A DNA stretch of 64,000 bases, from positions 42,680 to 106,679 of the forward strand of contig NZ_JAZLIO010000011.1 of the NCBI RefSeq assembly GCF_045617425.1, read 5' to 3'. The translations under genes were made by a program, and so were the position numbers. The DNA comes from Carnobacterium_B sp045617425. GTDB lineage: Bacteria; Bacillota; Bacilli; Lactobacillales; Carnobacteriaceae. Of the stretch, positions 8,941 through 18,588 are shown in pieces; position 1 is the first letter of the stretch; each line of letters starts with the position of its first letter. Under the pieces are notes generated by a model. That model searched no databases, was not told the origin of the DNA, and was given only the letters and a program-made list of their open reading frames with translations.

Positions 8941-10365
8941 TTATAAAATGTAGCGACTTAAATCTTTGTCTTCTACAATGTGTTCGATTTTTTCATTGAC
9001 ATAATTTTCAGTAATGGTAATGTCTCCCATTTGCATATCCGGTGCTTCAAATAATAAATCTTCTAGTAATTTTTCTAAGATCGTATGCAGACGACGGGCT
9101 CCGATGTTATCCGTTTCATGATTTACTTGATAAGCAATTGCAGCTAACCGTTCAATCGATTCATACGTAAAAGTAATGTTGACATTTTCAGTCCCTAACA
9201 TCGCAATATATTGTTTGAGTAACGCATTATTTGGTTCCGTTAAAATCTTAACAAAATCTTCTTTGGTTAAGTCATCCAACTCTACACGAATAGGAAATCT
9301 TCCTTGCAATTCTGGAATCAAGTCACTTGGTTTAGAAACATGAAATGCTCCAGAAGCAATAAATAAGATATGATCGGTTTGAATCGGACCATATTTTGTG
9401 CTAACTTGCGATCCCTCAACGATTGGCAATATGTCTCGTTGGACACCTTCTCGAGAGACAGTCCCACTATTTTCATTTTTAGAGGTGATTTTATCAAATT
9501 CGTCTATGAAGATAATACCAGCATTTTGTGCAAGTTCTACAGCCATCGATTGGATGTCTTCTTGATTGACTAATTTAGCCGATTCTTCTTGAGTAAACAA
9601 TTCAATAGCTTTCTTTACAGTAACAGTTCGTTTAACTTTAGACTTTGGACGTAAAGCCCCTAATGTTTCATTTAAATCAATACCCATTTGTTCCAATCCG
9701 GCACCCATAGGAGAATTCATTGATTTTTTTTGGCTTTCAACTTGTATTGTCAATTCCCTTTCATCTAAAAGACCATTACGAATTTGTTGTTTCATTTTTT
9801 CACGGTCTGTTGAAATGGCTTCTGTTACTTCTTCTTCCTCTTCTTCAGCTTGTGGGGCTAATTGATTAGGATCTACACCCATGTTTTTAAACATCGATTC
9901 AAAAGGGTTGCTACTAGTACTTTGTCGATTTTCTTTCTTTATTCCTGGTATCAATAGTTTTACAATACGCTCAATAGCATTTTTTTCTGCTCGAGAAAAA
10001 ACTTGTGAGTACTGTTTTTTTTCTACAATTTGAATCGACGCTTCTACTAAATCGCGCACCATAGATTCAACATCTCGTCCAATATATCCGACTTCTGTAA
10101 ATTTAGTAGCTTCCACTTTTACAAAGGGCGCTTGAACAATGGTAGCTAAACGTCGAGCAATCTCTGTTTTACCGACTCCAGTTGCACCAATCATTAACAA
10201 ATTTTTAGGTGTGATTTCTTTTTGCATATCTTCATCTAATTTTAAACGTCTTTGACGGTTACGTAAGGCGACAGCAACTGACTTTTTTGCCATTGTTTGT
10301 CCAATAATGTATTTATCTAACTCAGCAACGATCTCTCTTGGAGTCATATCTTCTTTTGTTATCAT
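8941..10365 (-). CDS. hslU: HslU, ATPase subunit of the HslVU protease
   Basis: AAA+ unfoldase that feeds substrates into the HslV peptidase; 474 residues. The Walker A motif GATGVGKT is at residues 60-67 and Walker B is in GIIFIDEFDKI. The substrate-gripping pore segment reads EVGYIGRDVESMVRDL, and the sensor and C-terminal GARRLHTILEKLLED region is complete. An acidic stretch rich in glutamate lies in the I domain at about 170-185. The start at 10365 has AAGGAG 9 nt upstream, overlapping the hslV stop region, and the 12-nt gap supports co-transcription. B. subtilis calls this gene clpY or codX. Confidence 0.97.
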   Translation of the reverse strand: MITKEDMTPREIVAELDKYIIGQTMAKKSVAVALRNRQRRLKLDEDMQKEITPKNLLMIGATGVGKTEIARRLATIVQAPFVKVEATKFTEVGYIGRDVESMVRDLVEASIQIVEKKQYSQVFSRAEKNAIERIVKLLIPGIKKENRQSTSSNPFESMFKNMGVDPNQLAPQAEEEEEEVTEAISTDREKMKQQIRNGLLDERELTIQVESQKKSMNSPMGAGLEQMGIDLNETLGALRPKSKVKRTVTVKKAIELFTQEESAKLVNQEDIQSMAVELAQNAGIIFIDEFDKITSKNENSGTVSREGVQRDILPIVEGSQVSTKYGPIQTDHILFIASGAFHVSKPSDLIPELQGRFPIRVELDDLTKEDFVKILTEPNNALLKQYIAMLGTENVNITFTYESIERLAAIAYQVNHETDNIGARRLHTILEKLLEDLLFEAPDMQMGDITITENYVNEKIEHIVEDKDLSRYIL

Positions 10366-10377
10366 TTAGTTCACTCC

Positions 10378-10917
10378 TTATAGTTCTTCAACAATAATAT
10401 TGTGATTTGTAAATACACAGATGTCTGCAGCAGTTGTTAAGCTTTCTTGAGCAATTTGAGCTGCAGTTAAATCTTTCCCAAGTTTTTTTAACGCTCGTCC
10501 AGCAGCAAGCGCAAAGTTTCCACCTGAACCGATGGCTAATATTCCATCATCTGGTTGGATAACTTCCCCACCACCCGATACCATCAACATCTCTTCTTTG
10601 TTCATTACGATTAGCAAAGCTTCAAGTTTTTGCATCGCGCGATCTGAACGCCATTCTTGAGCCAATTCTACAGCTGCACGAGTTAAATTTCCTTTGTATT
10701 CATGTAATTTAGCTTCGAATTTTTCTTCTAAAGTAAAGGCATCTGCCACACTTCCAGCAAAACCGACCAACACTTCATCATTGTAAATGCGTCGAACTTT
10801 TCGAGCAGTGCCTTTCATGATTACTTGTTCACCCATTGTTACTTGACCATCACCGGCCATGGCACATTTTCCATTATGCTGAATAGCAAAAATAGTTGTT
10901 GCATGAAATTCTGTCAT
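10378..10917 (-). CDS. hslV: HslV, peptidase subunit of the HslVU protease
   Basis: Proteasome-like threonine peptidase of 179 residues that assembles with HslU. Conserved blocks are AMAGDGQVTMGEQVIMKGTA, VGFAGSVADAFTLEEKFE, GGEVIQP and AIGSGGNFALAAGRAL. The sequence begins MTEFHATTIFAIQ, so the catalytic threonine by alignment with the TTI start of mature HslV would be Thr7, after removal of six residues. The initiator methionine alone would not expose it. GGAGG precedes the start. It lies 29 nt after xerC in the cod operon. Cleavage at Ala6 is inference. Confidence 0.96.
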   Translation of the reverse strand: MTEFHATTIFAIQHNGKCAMAGDGQVTMGEQVIMKGTARKVRRIYNDEVLVGFAGSVADAFTLEEKFEAKLHEYKGNLTRAAVELAQEWRSDRAMQKLEALLIVMNKEEMLMVSGGGEVIQPDDGILAIGSGGNFALAAGRALKKLGKDLTAAQIAQESLTTAADICVFTNHNIIVEEL

Positions 10918-10946
10918 TGTTTTTTCCTCCAGTCAATTATCCAAAC

Positions 10947-11846
10947 TTAGGCTCTTGGATGAAATTGGCGATAATTTTTTTGTAAAAGATCCTTAGTCAC
11001 ATGAGCATATATCTGAGTTGAAGATAAACTCGCATGACCCAATAGTTCTTGCACAGTCCGCATGTCAGCGCCATTATTCAGCAAATGAGTCGCAAATGAA
11101 TGACGCAACATATGCGGATGGATATCAGATGTTAAACTGCTTTTTTTAATTACTTGGTTTAATACATATTCGATTCCAGTAGCTGTAATGGGGTCACCAT
11201 GATGATTAACAAATAAAATATCATGGATTCGTTTGTGTTTTGTCATTAAAGGGGTACGACTTTTTTCTATATAATCGCGGATTGCAACAGCGGCGTAATG
11301 GCCAAATGGAACATAACGTTCTTTATTTCCCTTACCACGGATCAATAAGACACTTAATTCAAAATCAATGTCCTTTAACTTAATGCCACTACATTCACTC
11401 ACTCGTATACCAGTACCATACAGCACCTCGAGTATAGCTTCATTGCGAAAATCTAATGGACTTTCTCCTTTTACTGCTTCAAACAAAGCATCCATTTCCT
11501 TTTCATAAAAAAATTTAGGCAAACGAAGCGTTTTCTTTTTGAGATGGATATAAGAAAACGGATTATCTTTAACTAGCTGGTTTTTTAATAAGAATTGATA
11601 AAATGCGCGTAAGCTCGAAATCTTTCTTGAAATACTGTTTCGACCTAATCCTTGTTCATTTAATTCACCTAAATAGATACGCACATCCTGAAGAGTTACG
11701 CTATTAAAATCCGTATCTCCTGTTTGATTTAAAAATAATTCAAAATGAGTGATATCTTCTTGATATGCTTTTTTAGTCAGCTCAGAATAGTGTCTTTCAA
11801 TGATTAAATACTGCAAGAAAGTCTCTTTAATCGTTTGATTTACCAA
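10947..11846 (-). CDS. xerC: Site-specific tyrosine recombinase XerC (CodV)
   Basis: Resolves chromosome dimers at dif together with XerD; first gene of the cod operon. I use the TTG at 11846, which has GGAGGG 7 nt upstream; the upstream GTG at 11861 overlaps that site. The product is 299 residues. The core-binding SAM-like domain spans about 1-100. The catalytic set is complete: Arg148 in YGTGIRVSE, Lys172 in RGKGNKERYVP, His245 and Arg248 in HPHMLRHSFA, His271 in LLGHASLSS and the nucleophile Tyr280 in TQIYAHV. The position before hslV supports XerC over XerD or a mobile-element integrase. Confidence 0.94.
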   Translation of the reverse strand: MVNQTIKETFLQYLIIERHYSELTKKAYQEDITHFELFLNQTGDTDFNSVTLQDVRIYLGELNEQGLGRNSISRKISSLRAFYQFLLKNQLVKDNPFSYIHLKKKTLRLPKFFYEKEMDALFEAVKGESPLDFRNEAILEVLYGTGIRVSECSGIKLKDIDFELSVLLIRGKGNKERYVPFGHYAAVAIRDYIEKSRTPLMTKHKRIHDILFVNHHGDPITATGIEYVLNQVIKKSSLTSDIHPHMLRHSFATHLLNNGADMRTVQELLGHASLSSTQIYAHVTKDLLQKNYRQFHPRA

Positions 11847-12004
11847 GAATAATCCCTCCACTCCTACAACAAAGCTACTTTATCATACAAATATTTAGAA
11901 TACAATCGATTAAGATTTAAATTAATTGAATTTTAAAACAATTCAGCTATTTTTAAACAATTGTTATTAAATACAGTTGAATTCAGGCAGGAATCTTGAC
12001 TCGT

Positions 12005-12059
12005 AAACAAAAATACTAATTAAGTGAGAGCCATTTCTACTCAAACTTAACTAGTATTT
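12005..12059 (-). terminator. topA terminator
   Basis: AAATACTAATTAAGT (12011-12025) pairs with ACTTAACTAGTATTT (12045-12059) with one mismatch. On the minus strand it is followed by TTTTTGTTT, just downstream of topA. Confidence 0.7.
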
Positions 12060-12074
12060 ATTTTAGTTAACGTA

Positions 12075-14153
12075 TTATTTTTGTACTTCTTCTTTATAGT
12101 CACAATTGCTGCAGATAACTTGCTTGCTGCCTTTTGCTTTTTTCTCTACTAAATAATGGTCACATTTCGGACAATTGCGTCCAACTGGTTTATCCCATGA
12201 GACGAATTCACACGTTGGGTACCGGTCGCAACCATAAAAAATACGATTTTTCTTTGATTTGCGTTCAATGACATGTCCTTCACCACATACAGGACAAGCA
12301 ACCCCGATTTCTTTCACAATCGGTTTGGTGTTTCGGCAATCTGGAAAATTGCTGCACGCATAGAATTTTCCATAACGGCCCAACTTGATCACCATAGGAT
12401 GTCCGCAAAGCTCACAGTCAAATCCAGCAGGTTCATCTTTGATCTGAACTTTTTCCATGTTTTCTTCTGCTTTTTCAACTTCAACAGCAAACGGTTGATA
12501 GAATTGATCGATAACTTTTTCCCATTCTTTATTGCCTTCTTCGACTTCATCCAGATTTTTTTCCATATCGGCAGTAAAATGAACATCCACGATCTGTGGG
12601 AAAAATTCATTGATGAGCCCATTTACAATTGCACCTAATTCGGTTACTTCAAAACGTTTGTTTTGGAGTTTAACATAATACCTACGTTGAATGGTTTCCA
12701 ATGTTGGAGCATACGTAGAAGGACGACCTACACCGTTATCTTCCAGCACACGAATCAATGTTGATTCAGAGAACCGAGCAGGTGGTTGAGTGAAATGTTG
12801 TTTTGGTTCGATATCGACCGACTTAACTTTATCGCCTTTTTCCATCTCAGGTAATAAATTTTCTTTTTCTTCTTTACCTTCATCGTTGCCTTCAATATAA
12901 ACTTTTTGATAACCAGGAAATTTCACTTTAGACCCATTTGCTCTAAAATAAATATCATTTTGAGCAATATCAACCTTCATTGTGTCAAATACAGCAGGAG
13001 TCATTTGACTGGCTACTAATCGTGACCAAATCAAATTGTATAATTTATACTGGTCTTTTGTCAGGTATTTTTCAATTTCTTTGGGTGTCCGTAACACGCT
13101 GGAAGGACGAATCCCTTCATGAGCATCTTGGTCGCCTTCAGCCTTTTTCCCTATTCGAGGTTTAGACGCTGCATATTCTGGTCCAAATTCTTTGATGATG
13201 TATTCCGCAGCTTCATTTTTAGCTGAAAGAGCGATCCTAGTAGAATCGGTACGCATATACGTGATCAAACCGACAGCCCCGCCACGACCTAATGAGATTC
13301 CTTCATAAAGTTGTTGCGCAACCATCATGGTTTTACGTGTTCTAAAATTTAATTTTCTTGCAGCTTCTTGTTGCAGACTACTTGTCTTAAACGGAAGCGC
13401 CGGATTTCTTAACCGTTCTTTTTTCGTAACGGACATGACTTCGAACTGATCGCCATCTAGTTCCTTAATAATTTTTTGGACATCTTCAGCATTACCCAAA
13501 GCTTGTTTCTTTCCTTTTAAACCATAAAAATTAGCTTTGAATTTTTTCTTATCTTTTTTGAAATTAGCACCAATCGACCAATACTCTTCAGGTTCAAATC
13601 GATTGATTTCATCTTCTCGCTCACAAATCAGCTTTAACGCTACAGATTGTACTCTTCCAGCACTTAAGCCTTTTTTAACTTTTTTCCACAAAATTGGACT
13701 GATGGTATATCCAACAAGTCGGTCTAGTATTCTTCGAGCTTGTTGTGAGTTTACCAAGTCCATATTAATGGAACGTGGTTCTTTGAAGGCATTTTTTACA
13801 GCATCTTTTGTAATTTCGTTAAAAACCACACGATTTTTGTCTGCTATATCCAGTCCTAATAAAAAGCTTAGATGCCATGCAATTGCTTCCCCTTCTCTAT
13901 CCGGGTCGGCTGCGAGGAAAACTTTTTCAGCTTTTTTTGCATATTTTTTTAATTCCTTAATTAAAGGACCCTTGCCTCGTATAGAAATGTACTCGGGTTG
14001 GTAGTTATTTTCAACATCGACTGCCATACGGCTTTTAGGAAGATCACGAATGTGTCCTAGGCTAGCAACAACTTTATAATTTCGACCTAAATATTTTTCA
14101 ATTGTTTTTGCTTTAGCAGGTGATTCTACTATCACCAGGTATTTATATGCCAA
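12075..14153 (-). CDS. topA: DNA topoisomerase I
   Basis: Type IA topoisomerase that relaxes negative supercoils; 692 residues. The TOPRIM domain starts with LVIVESPAKAKTIEKYLG and carries DPDREGEA at 83-90. The catalytic Tyr299 lies in GLITYMRTDSTR. Three C-terminal zinc-ribbon repeats follow with cysteine pairs CELC/CSNFPDC, CPVC/CDRYPTC and CPKC/CSNC. Translation begins with TTG (LAYKYLV in the genetic code, read as Met), with AGGAG 7 nt upstream and no better ATG. dprA upstream and topA downstream form the usual dprA-topA-xerC gene order, though dprA has its own terminator here. Confidence 0.97.
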   Translation of the reverse strand: MAYKYLVIVESPAKAKTIEKYLGRNYKVVASLGHIRDLPKSRMAVDVENNYQPEYISIRGKGPLIKELKKYAKKAEKVFLAADPDREGEAIAWHLSFLLGLDIADKNRVVFNEITKDAVKNAFKEPRSINMDLVNSQQARRILDRLVGYTISPILWKKVKKGLSAGRVQSVALKLICEREDEINRFEPEEYWSIGANFKKDKKKFKANFYGLKGKKQALGNAEDVQKIIKELDGDQFEVMSVTKKERLRNPALPFKTSSLQQEAARKLNFRTRKTMMVAQQLYEGISLGRGGAVGLITYMRTDSTRIALSAKNEAAEYIIKEFGPEYAASKPRIGKKAEGDQDAHEGIRPSSVLRTPKEIEKYLTKDQYKLYNLIWSRLVASQMTPAVFDTMKVDIAQNDIYFRANGSKVKFPGYQKVYIEGNDEGKEEKENLLPEMEKGDKVKSVDIEPKQHFTQPPARFSESTLIRVLEDNGVGRPSTYAPTLETIQRRYYVKLQNKRFEVTELGAIVNGLINEFFPQIVDVHFTADMEKNLDEVEEGNKEWEKVIDQFYQPFAVEVEKAEENMEKVQIKDEPAGFDCELCGHPMVIKLGRYGKFYACSNFPDCRNTKPIVKEIGVACPVCGEGHVIERKSKKNRIFYGCDRYPTCEFVSWDKPVGRNCPKCDHYLVEKKAKGSKQVICSNCDYKEEVQK

Positions 14154-14376
14154 TGAAATGCTCCTCTCAAATGAGCGTATTTTTTTACTAATTCAGTCTT
14201 TCTCTAATCTATAATTGAAATCGTTAATCATCTTATGCTATCTTCAGGCACTTTGTCAACCATCCTTATTTATATTTGTGAAAATAGATCGCATATAATA
14301 GAAGAAAAAAACTGTTTTCTCCCCTTGAAAACCTTTCCTTTTTTATCATTTCACATTTTTATTCTTAGTACTAAAA

Positions 14377-14413
14377 AAAACTTCAAAAAAACAGTTCAAC
14401 TGTTTTTTTTAAG
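14377..14413 (-). terminator. dprA terminator
   Basis: An A-rich stem around ACAGTT and AACTGT is flanked by runs of A and T and lies directly after the dprA stop. The rest of the dprA-topA gap (14154-14376) is AT-rich and holds no gene I can support. Confidence 0.6.
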
Positions 14414-14418
14414 TTTTT

Positions 14419-15288
14419 TTATCTATTTAATTCTTCTAAAATATGCTGTGGCGTTAAGACACATTTTGCTCCATGTAAGATTAGATCATTGGTACCTTCT
14501 GAATAAGGATTTGTAATATTTCCAGGTACAGCAAAAACTTCACGCCCCTCTTGCAGGGCTAGATTAGCGGTAATCAAACTGCCACTGCGATACCTAGCCT
14601 CAATGACCAATGTTCCTAATGAAAGACCCGCAATAATTCGATTGCGCATCGGAAAATGGTGTTTCAATGGTTTAGTTCCTAAGGGGTATTCAGAGATCAG
14701 CAAGTGATTCCTAGCAATATCTCTTTGTAATGACTCATTTTCAAACGGGTAATAGTGATCTAATCCCGTTCCTATGATGCCAATTGTCCGTCCACCTAAT
14801 TCAATAGTTTTCTGGTGGACTATTTTATCAATTCCTTTAGCTAATCCACTTACCGTTGCAATCTCATGACTTATCAATTCGGGCAATAACAAGGCTAAAG
14901 CTTTTTCACCGTATGAACTAATCAAACGAGATCCAACGATGGCAAGCAATTGCTGATTAAGTAGGGAGAGTTCTCCTTGATAAAATAATAAGGCCGGTGG
15001 ATTATAGATATGCTTTAGGTACTCAGGATAAGTTTGATCCAAAATAGATATCCATTTGATTTTCTTATCTCTATACTCTTCCAAGCTTTTCTCTAAATCA
15101 ATAGCAATAAAACTATCCATAAATAATCTTGTATTAGTTGAATTTAATTGAGCGCAACTAGCTAGCTCATAAGCGGTTAGATAAGGGTTATCTATTAAAG
15201 CTGAAAGCATACGAATGCGGCTCGTTGCACCGATTCCTTTACATAAAGTTAAATGAAATAGCATCTGATTTAGACTTGTGGTTTGCAT
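14419..15288 (-). CDS. dprA: DNA processing protein DprA (Smf)
   Basis: Binds incoming single-stranded DNA and loads RecA during natural transformation. It is 289 residues, close to the Firmicutes size. The Rossmann-like DprA core is clear: AIVGSRLISSYGEKAL, SGLAKGIDKIVHQKTIELGG, GTGLDHYYPFEN, SEYPLGTKPLKHHFPMRNRI and GTLVIEARYRSGSLITA. The N-terminal helical region of about 100 residues corresponds to the SAM-like extension. The start follows AAGGAGAG. Although DprA is a competence protein, it is widely conserved in non-transformable species, so this gene alone does not show competence. Confidence 0.95.
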   Translation of the reverse strand: MQTTSLNQMLFHLTLCKGIGATSRIRMLSALIDNPYLTAYELASCAQLNSTNTRLFMDSFIAIDLEKSLEEYRDKKIKWISILDQTYPEYLKHIYNPPALLFYQGELSLLNQQLLAIVGSRLISSYGEKALALLLPELISHEIATVSGLAKGIDKIVHQKTIELGGRTIGIIGTGLDHYYPFENESLQRDIARNHLLISEYPLGTKPLKHHFPMRNRIIAGLSLGTLVIEARYRSGSLITANLALQEGREVFAVPGNITNPYSEGTNDLILHGAKCVLTPQHILEELNR

Positions 15289-15381
15289 GTCACACTCTCC
15301 TTTTCCATTGCAAAACGCTTATGTTCTATAGATAATTTCCGCATTTAAAGGAGAATGTCATTTTTCAAAAAAAAATAGCAC

Positions 15382-15414
15382 AAAAAAAGGAAAGACATTG
15401 TCTCTCCTTTTTTT
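15382..15414 (-). terminator. apt terminator
   Basis: AAAAAAAGGAAAGACA pairs with TGTCTCTCCTTTTTTT around a short loop just after apt. It probably ends the recJ-apt transcript. Confidence 0.85.
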
Positions 15415-15425
15415 GTTAAATGGTA

Positions 15426-15938
15426 TTAATACTCCATTAAAGCTAAAATATCGTAGCCTTTAATTTTGTCACGACCATTTAAATCTTTTAATTCCACTAG
15501 AAAAGCAGTTCCAACAACTATTCCACCAAGCTTTTCAATCAACTCGATTGTTGCAGCAATCGTTCCACCAGTAGCTAGTAAATCATCACAGACAAGGACT
15601 TTTTGCCCAGGTTTGATGGCATCTTGATGAATCTGCAAGGTATCTTTTCCATATTCTAAACCATACGTAACTTCAATCGTTTCACGAGGTAATTTTCCTT
15701 TTTTACGTGCAGGAGCGAAACCAATACCCATTTCATGTGCTACCGGACAGCCAACAATAAAGCCGCGCGCTTCAGGCCCAACAATCATTTCAACGCCCTT
15801 GTCTTTTGCATATTTCACAATTTCATTCGTGGCAAAACGGTAAGCTTTTCCATCAGCCATTAAAGGAGAAATGTCACGAAAAACAATTCCCTTTTCAGGA
15901 AAATCAGGGACATCTGCAATATATTTTTTTAAATCCAT
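15426..15938 (-). CDS. apt: Adenine phosphoribosyltransferase
   Basis: Salvages adenine with PRPP to give AMP. I use the ATG at 15938 (MDLKKYIADVPDFPEKG), which has GGAGG 10 nt upstream and gives 170 residues, the family norm; the frame extends seven codons further up without a ribosome binding site. The PRPP-binding motif is VLVCDDLLATGGT, and VGPEARGFIVGCPVAHEMG and the RKKGKLP loop are present. It lies 22 nt after recJ. recJ-apt is the conserved order in Firmicutes, so both genes are likely transcribed together. Confidence 0.96.
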   Translation of the reverse strand: MDLKKYIADVPDFPEKGIVFRDISPLMADGKAYRFATNEIVKYAKDKGVEMIVGPEARGFIVGCPVAHEMGIGFAPARKKGKLPRETIEVTYGLEYGKDTLQIHQDAIKPGQKVLVCDDLLATGGTIAATIELIEKLGGIVVGTAFLVELKDLNGRDKIKGYDILALMEY

Positions 15939-15960
15939 TAAAACTTTTCCTCCATTCAAT

Positions 15961-18014
15961 TTAAGGTGTTGCTTTTATTTGTTGTTTCATCCAATTCTCC
16001 AACTCAGAAAAATGACTGTAAACAAAAAAGTTTTCAGATTGAATTTGTTTTAGTCGTTTTTGATAAGCTGCTGCTTTCTCTAATTCTTTTTTCTGAACGT
16101 CTTTAACGACATTCATAACACCATCTGTTATTGTAACAAATCCTATCTCTAAAAACACTGAAATAATAAAAATTAAATTATTTTCCTTTATTTTTAAATG
16201 ATTAGCTAATAAATTCAGTTTATTTCGTACATCAATATCGACATGTGCTGCCGTGTACTTAAAGACTTGTCCAAATTGACTCCGATTTGGCATCCCATTT
16301 AAATACAATTCTTCTCGGCTATAAAAACAAGCAATAATTTTTTCAGGACTAGACTGAGCTAAGAGCTCTTTGACCGAATCAATATTGAAAGGACAATCAA
16401 CAAAAATTAATTGAGTTGTTTTCATTTCAAATTGTGAAAAAGAATCAGGAGTTGTTAATGTATGACTATAACTCTTATCCGATAAAAGATGCGCATATTG
16501 TTCACTATTTTGTTGATCAAAAAAGACAAAGTCTGCTTCCTCAATTTTCCATAGCGATGAAGGTATATGAGTACTTCTAGAATCAAAGACTTGTACCCCT
16601 TCAATGGCTAAATCTTCTAACATCATTTGTGTTTTGCGCGAACCATTCCATTCGTTGATAGCTAATTTACCTACTACAGAAATAGATGAATGTAATCCTA
16701 TTTCTTCCACAATAGGACCAAATTGAAAACCAATCACGTCTAAAAAAGCGTTGTCTTCAGCAAGTTTCATTTTCAAATGAGCTTGATCCCCGCCAATTCG
16801 ACGAATATCTTGAGATTCAACATTTTTAAAAAGGAAAGTCGGTTTAAGATTATCCGTACCAAAAGGAGCTAAACGGTTTAATTCCTCCACTACTTCTACA
16901 GTTGCTTCTTTGATACTCAATTGGCCGTCTATTTGTGTTTCTTCACCCATTTCTTGGGCTACGCCATTTTCTATAGCATATTGATTGAGTTCACTTTGAA
17001 TACGTTCAATGTTCTCTAAAGGAACCGTTAAACCAGCGGCCATATGATGTCCACCAAACGTAGTGGTAAATTCTCGAACGTTATCCAACGCATTATACAG
17101 ATGAAATGCCGGTATACTCCTACCAGAACCTTTAGCCAAACCTTTAGCTGGATCAATGTTTAGGACTAGAGCTGGTTTTCCAGTTTTTCCGACAATTTTA
17201 CTAGCCACAATACCTAAGACGCCTTCATGCCAGTCTTCTTTTGCTAAAACATAGACATCTGGATCTACATTATTTTTTTCAATCATATCAAATGCTTCAT
17301 TCGTTATCGTAGAAACATAGGCTTGACGTTCGGTATTTTTTTCTTGGACCAACTGTGCTAGCGAGGCTGCTATTTCATCATCAAAAGTCGTCAACAATTC
17401 GACAGCTGGAGAGGCATCTCCTAGTCGTCCCACAGCATTTAGGCGTGGTCCTATAATAAATCCAACGGTTTCTTCATCAATTTCTTCACGCTTTATTTTT
17501 GCTAATTGAAATAAAGCGGACAAACCGATGCGTTGGGTATTTTGTAACACAACTAATCCTTGCATCACTAAAGCACGATTCTCATCCGTTAACGAGACTA
17601 GGTCGGCTATCGTTCCTAAGGCAACCAAATCTAATAATTCTACCGGTATTTCTCCTAATAATGCTGTTGCTAATTTAAAAGCAACTCCCACTCCAGACAG
17701 TTCGCCAAAGGGATACAATCCTTTTGGGTGTCTCGGATGAATGACAGCATAGGCCGAGGGCAATATACTTGGCAATTCATGGTGATCCGTGACAATGACA
17801 TCTATTCCTAATACTTTTGCCCGCTCGATCGCATCGTGTCCAGCAACACCATTGTCACAAGTGACAATCAATTGTGTACCGTGTTCGATTAAGCGTTCGA
17901 AGGCTGCTACATTAGGTCCATATCCATCTGTAAATCGATTTGGAATGTAGTAGTTGACTTCTCCACCAATCATTTCAATCGTTTCTTTTAAAACGGCTGT
18001 ACTTGTGACGCCAT
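15961..18014 (-). CDS. recJ: Single-stranded-DNA exonuclease RecJ, exon 2 (3' part of the split gene)
   Basis: Codes for residues 94-777 of RecJ, a 5'-3' single-strand exonuclease used in recombination and mismatch repair. After the intron boundary it reads (D)GVTSTAVLKETIEMIGG and then contains TCDNGVAGHDAIERA, the DHH motif in VTDHHELP, HPRHPKG, SGVGVAFKLA, and the DHHA1 region with GSGRSIPAFHLYNAL and GGHHMAAG. The C-terminal region is normal. Joined to exon 1 the coding length is 2334 nt, or 777 residues, which is normal. An open frame continues about 46 nt into the intron and could be mistaken for a separate start; it has no metal-binding motif I and is not a credible protein start. Confidence 0.93.
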
Positions 18015-18063
18015 ATAGTGATAGGTAACCTCTTGAATTGATCTCCAGGTTTTCCCCCACTCC

Positions 18064-18097
18064 ACACCGTGCGTGAGACTTTCACCTCACACGGCGT
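18064..18097 (-). ncRNA. Intron domain V (catalytic hairpin)
   Basis: 34 nt. The lower stem ACGCCGU pairs with ACGGUGU, a 2-nt GC bulge follows, and the upper stem GUGAG/CUCAC continues through two G-U pairs to a GAAA tetraloop. The catalytic triad reads CGC in the lower strand. This is the most diagnostic group II element and it appears intact. Confidence 0.88.
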
Positions 18098-18523
18098 TCC
18101 ATCGTTTTAGACTATTTAAACTTAAAGTTGCCTATCGCAAATTAAATAAAATGTATAATTGCTTTAAGCTTATAATTTAAAAAATTCTATCTGAATTTAA
18201 GGTGATATCTAATCACCGTGCAACTCTAGTTTATTAAAGATAGCCTAAATCGACTCGAGCCCCTCCCTCCACTATTTGTTATCATAGCTTCATCGGTACT
18301 ATGGCTCTACTTTCACTTAGGTAAATTAGCTTATTATACTCTTATGAGATTTTCGTCTAAACTGTTTCATTTGCTGGTAAAAGCATCCACATCCTAAGCT
18401 TCATACGTTCCAACCCAATTATCTTGTTCTATATATCCTTAGGTTTCTTCTATGGGCCGTTGCACTTGATTATCCCTTTAAGATAATATGGTATTTCATA
18501 ACGTCAGATTTTTACTCTACCAC

Positions 18524-18529
18524 ATGCAA
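18524..18529 (-). other. Candidate EBS1 of the recJ intron
   Basis: On the intron strand UUGCAU can pair with AUGCAG, the last six exon bases before the 5' splice site (five Watson-Crick pairs and one G-U). The match was found by eye, and the position in a domain I loop fits. Confidence 0.55.
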
Positions 18530-18583
18530 TAAGATTGGTTTAAGGCGCAATCTTAGCGCTGCATTTCTACATCACCTACGTAT

Positions 18584-18588
18584 CGACT
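18584..18588 (-). other. Candidate EBS2 of the recJ intron
   Basis: AGUCG on the intron strand is fully complementary to CGACU at exon positions -14 to -10, the expected IBS2 area. It lies about 60 nt 5' of the EBS1 candidate, in the expected order. Confidence 0.5.

Noticed and set aside
12273..14004. Long open frames on the opposite strand of topA (12273-12638 and 13537-14004)
   Set aside because: They are antisense shadows of a highly conserved gene, with no ribosome binding site or homology pattern.
14235..14516. 93-codon frame on the plus strand between topA and dprA
   Set aside because: It runs through the dprA terminator and into dprA antisense; no ribosome binding site.
18015..18060. 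Separate gene start for a 699-residue RecJ beginning inside the intron (GTG at about 18060)
   Set aside because: It lacks motif I, the upstream part is intron domain VI, and the exons join perfectly at 18909/18014.
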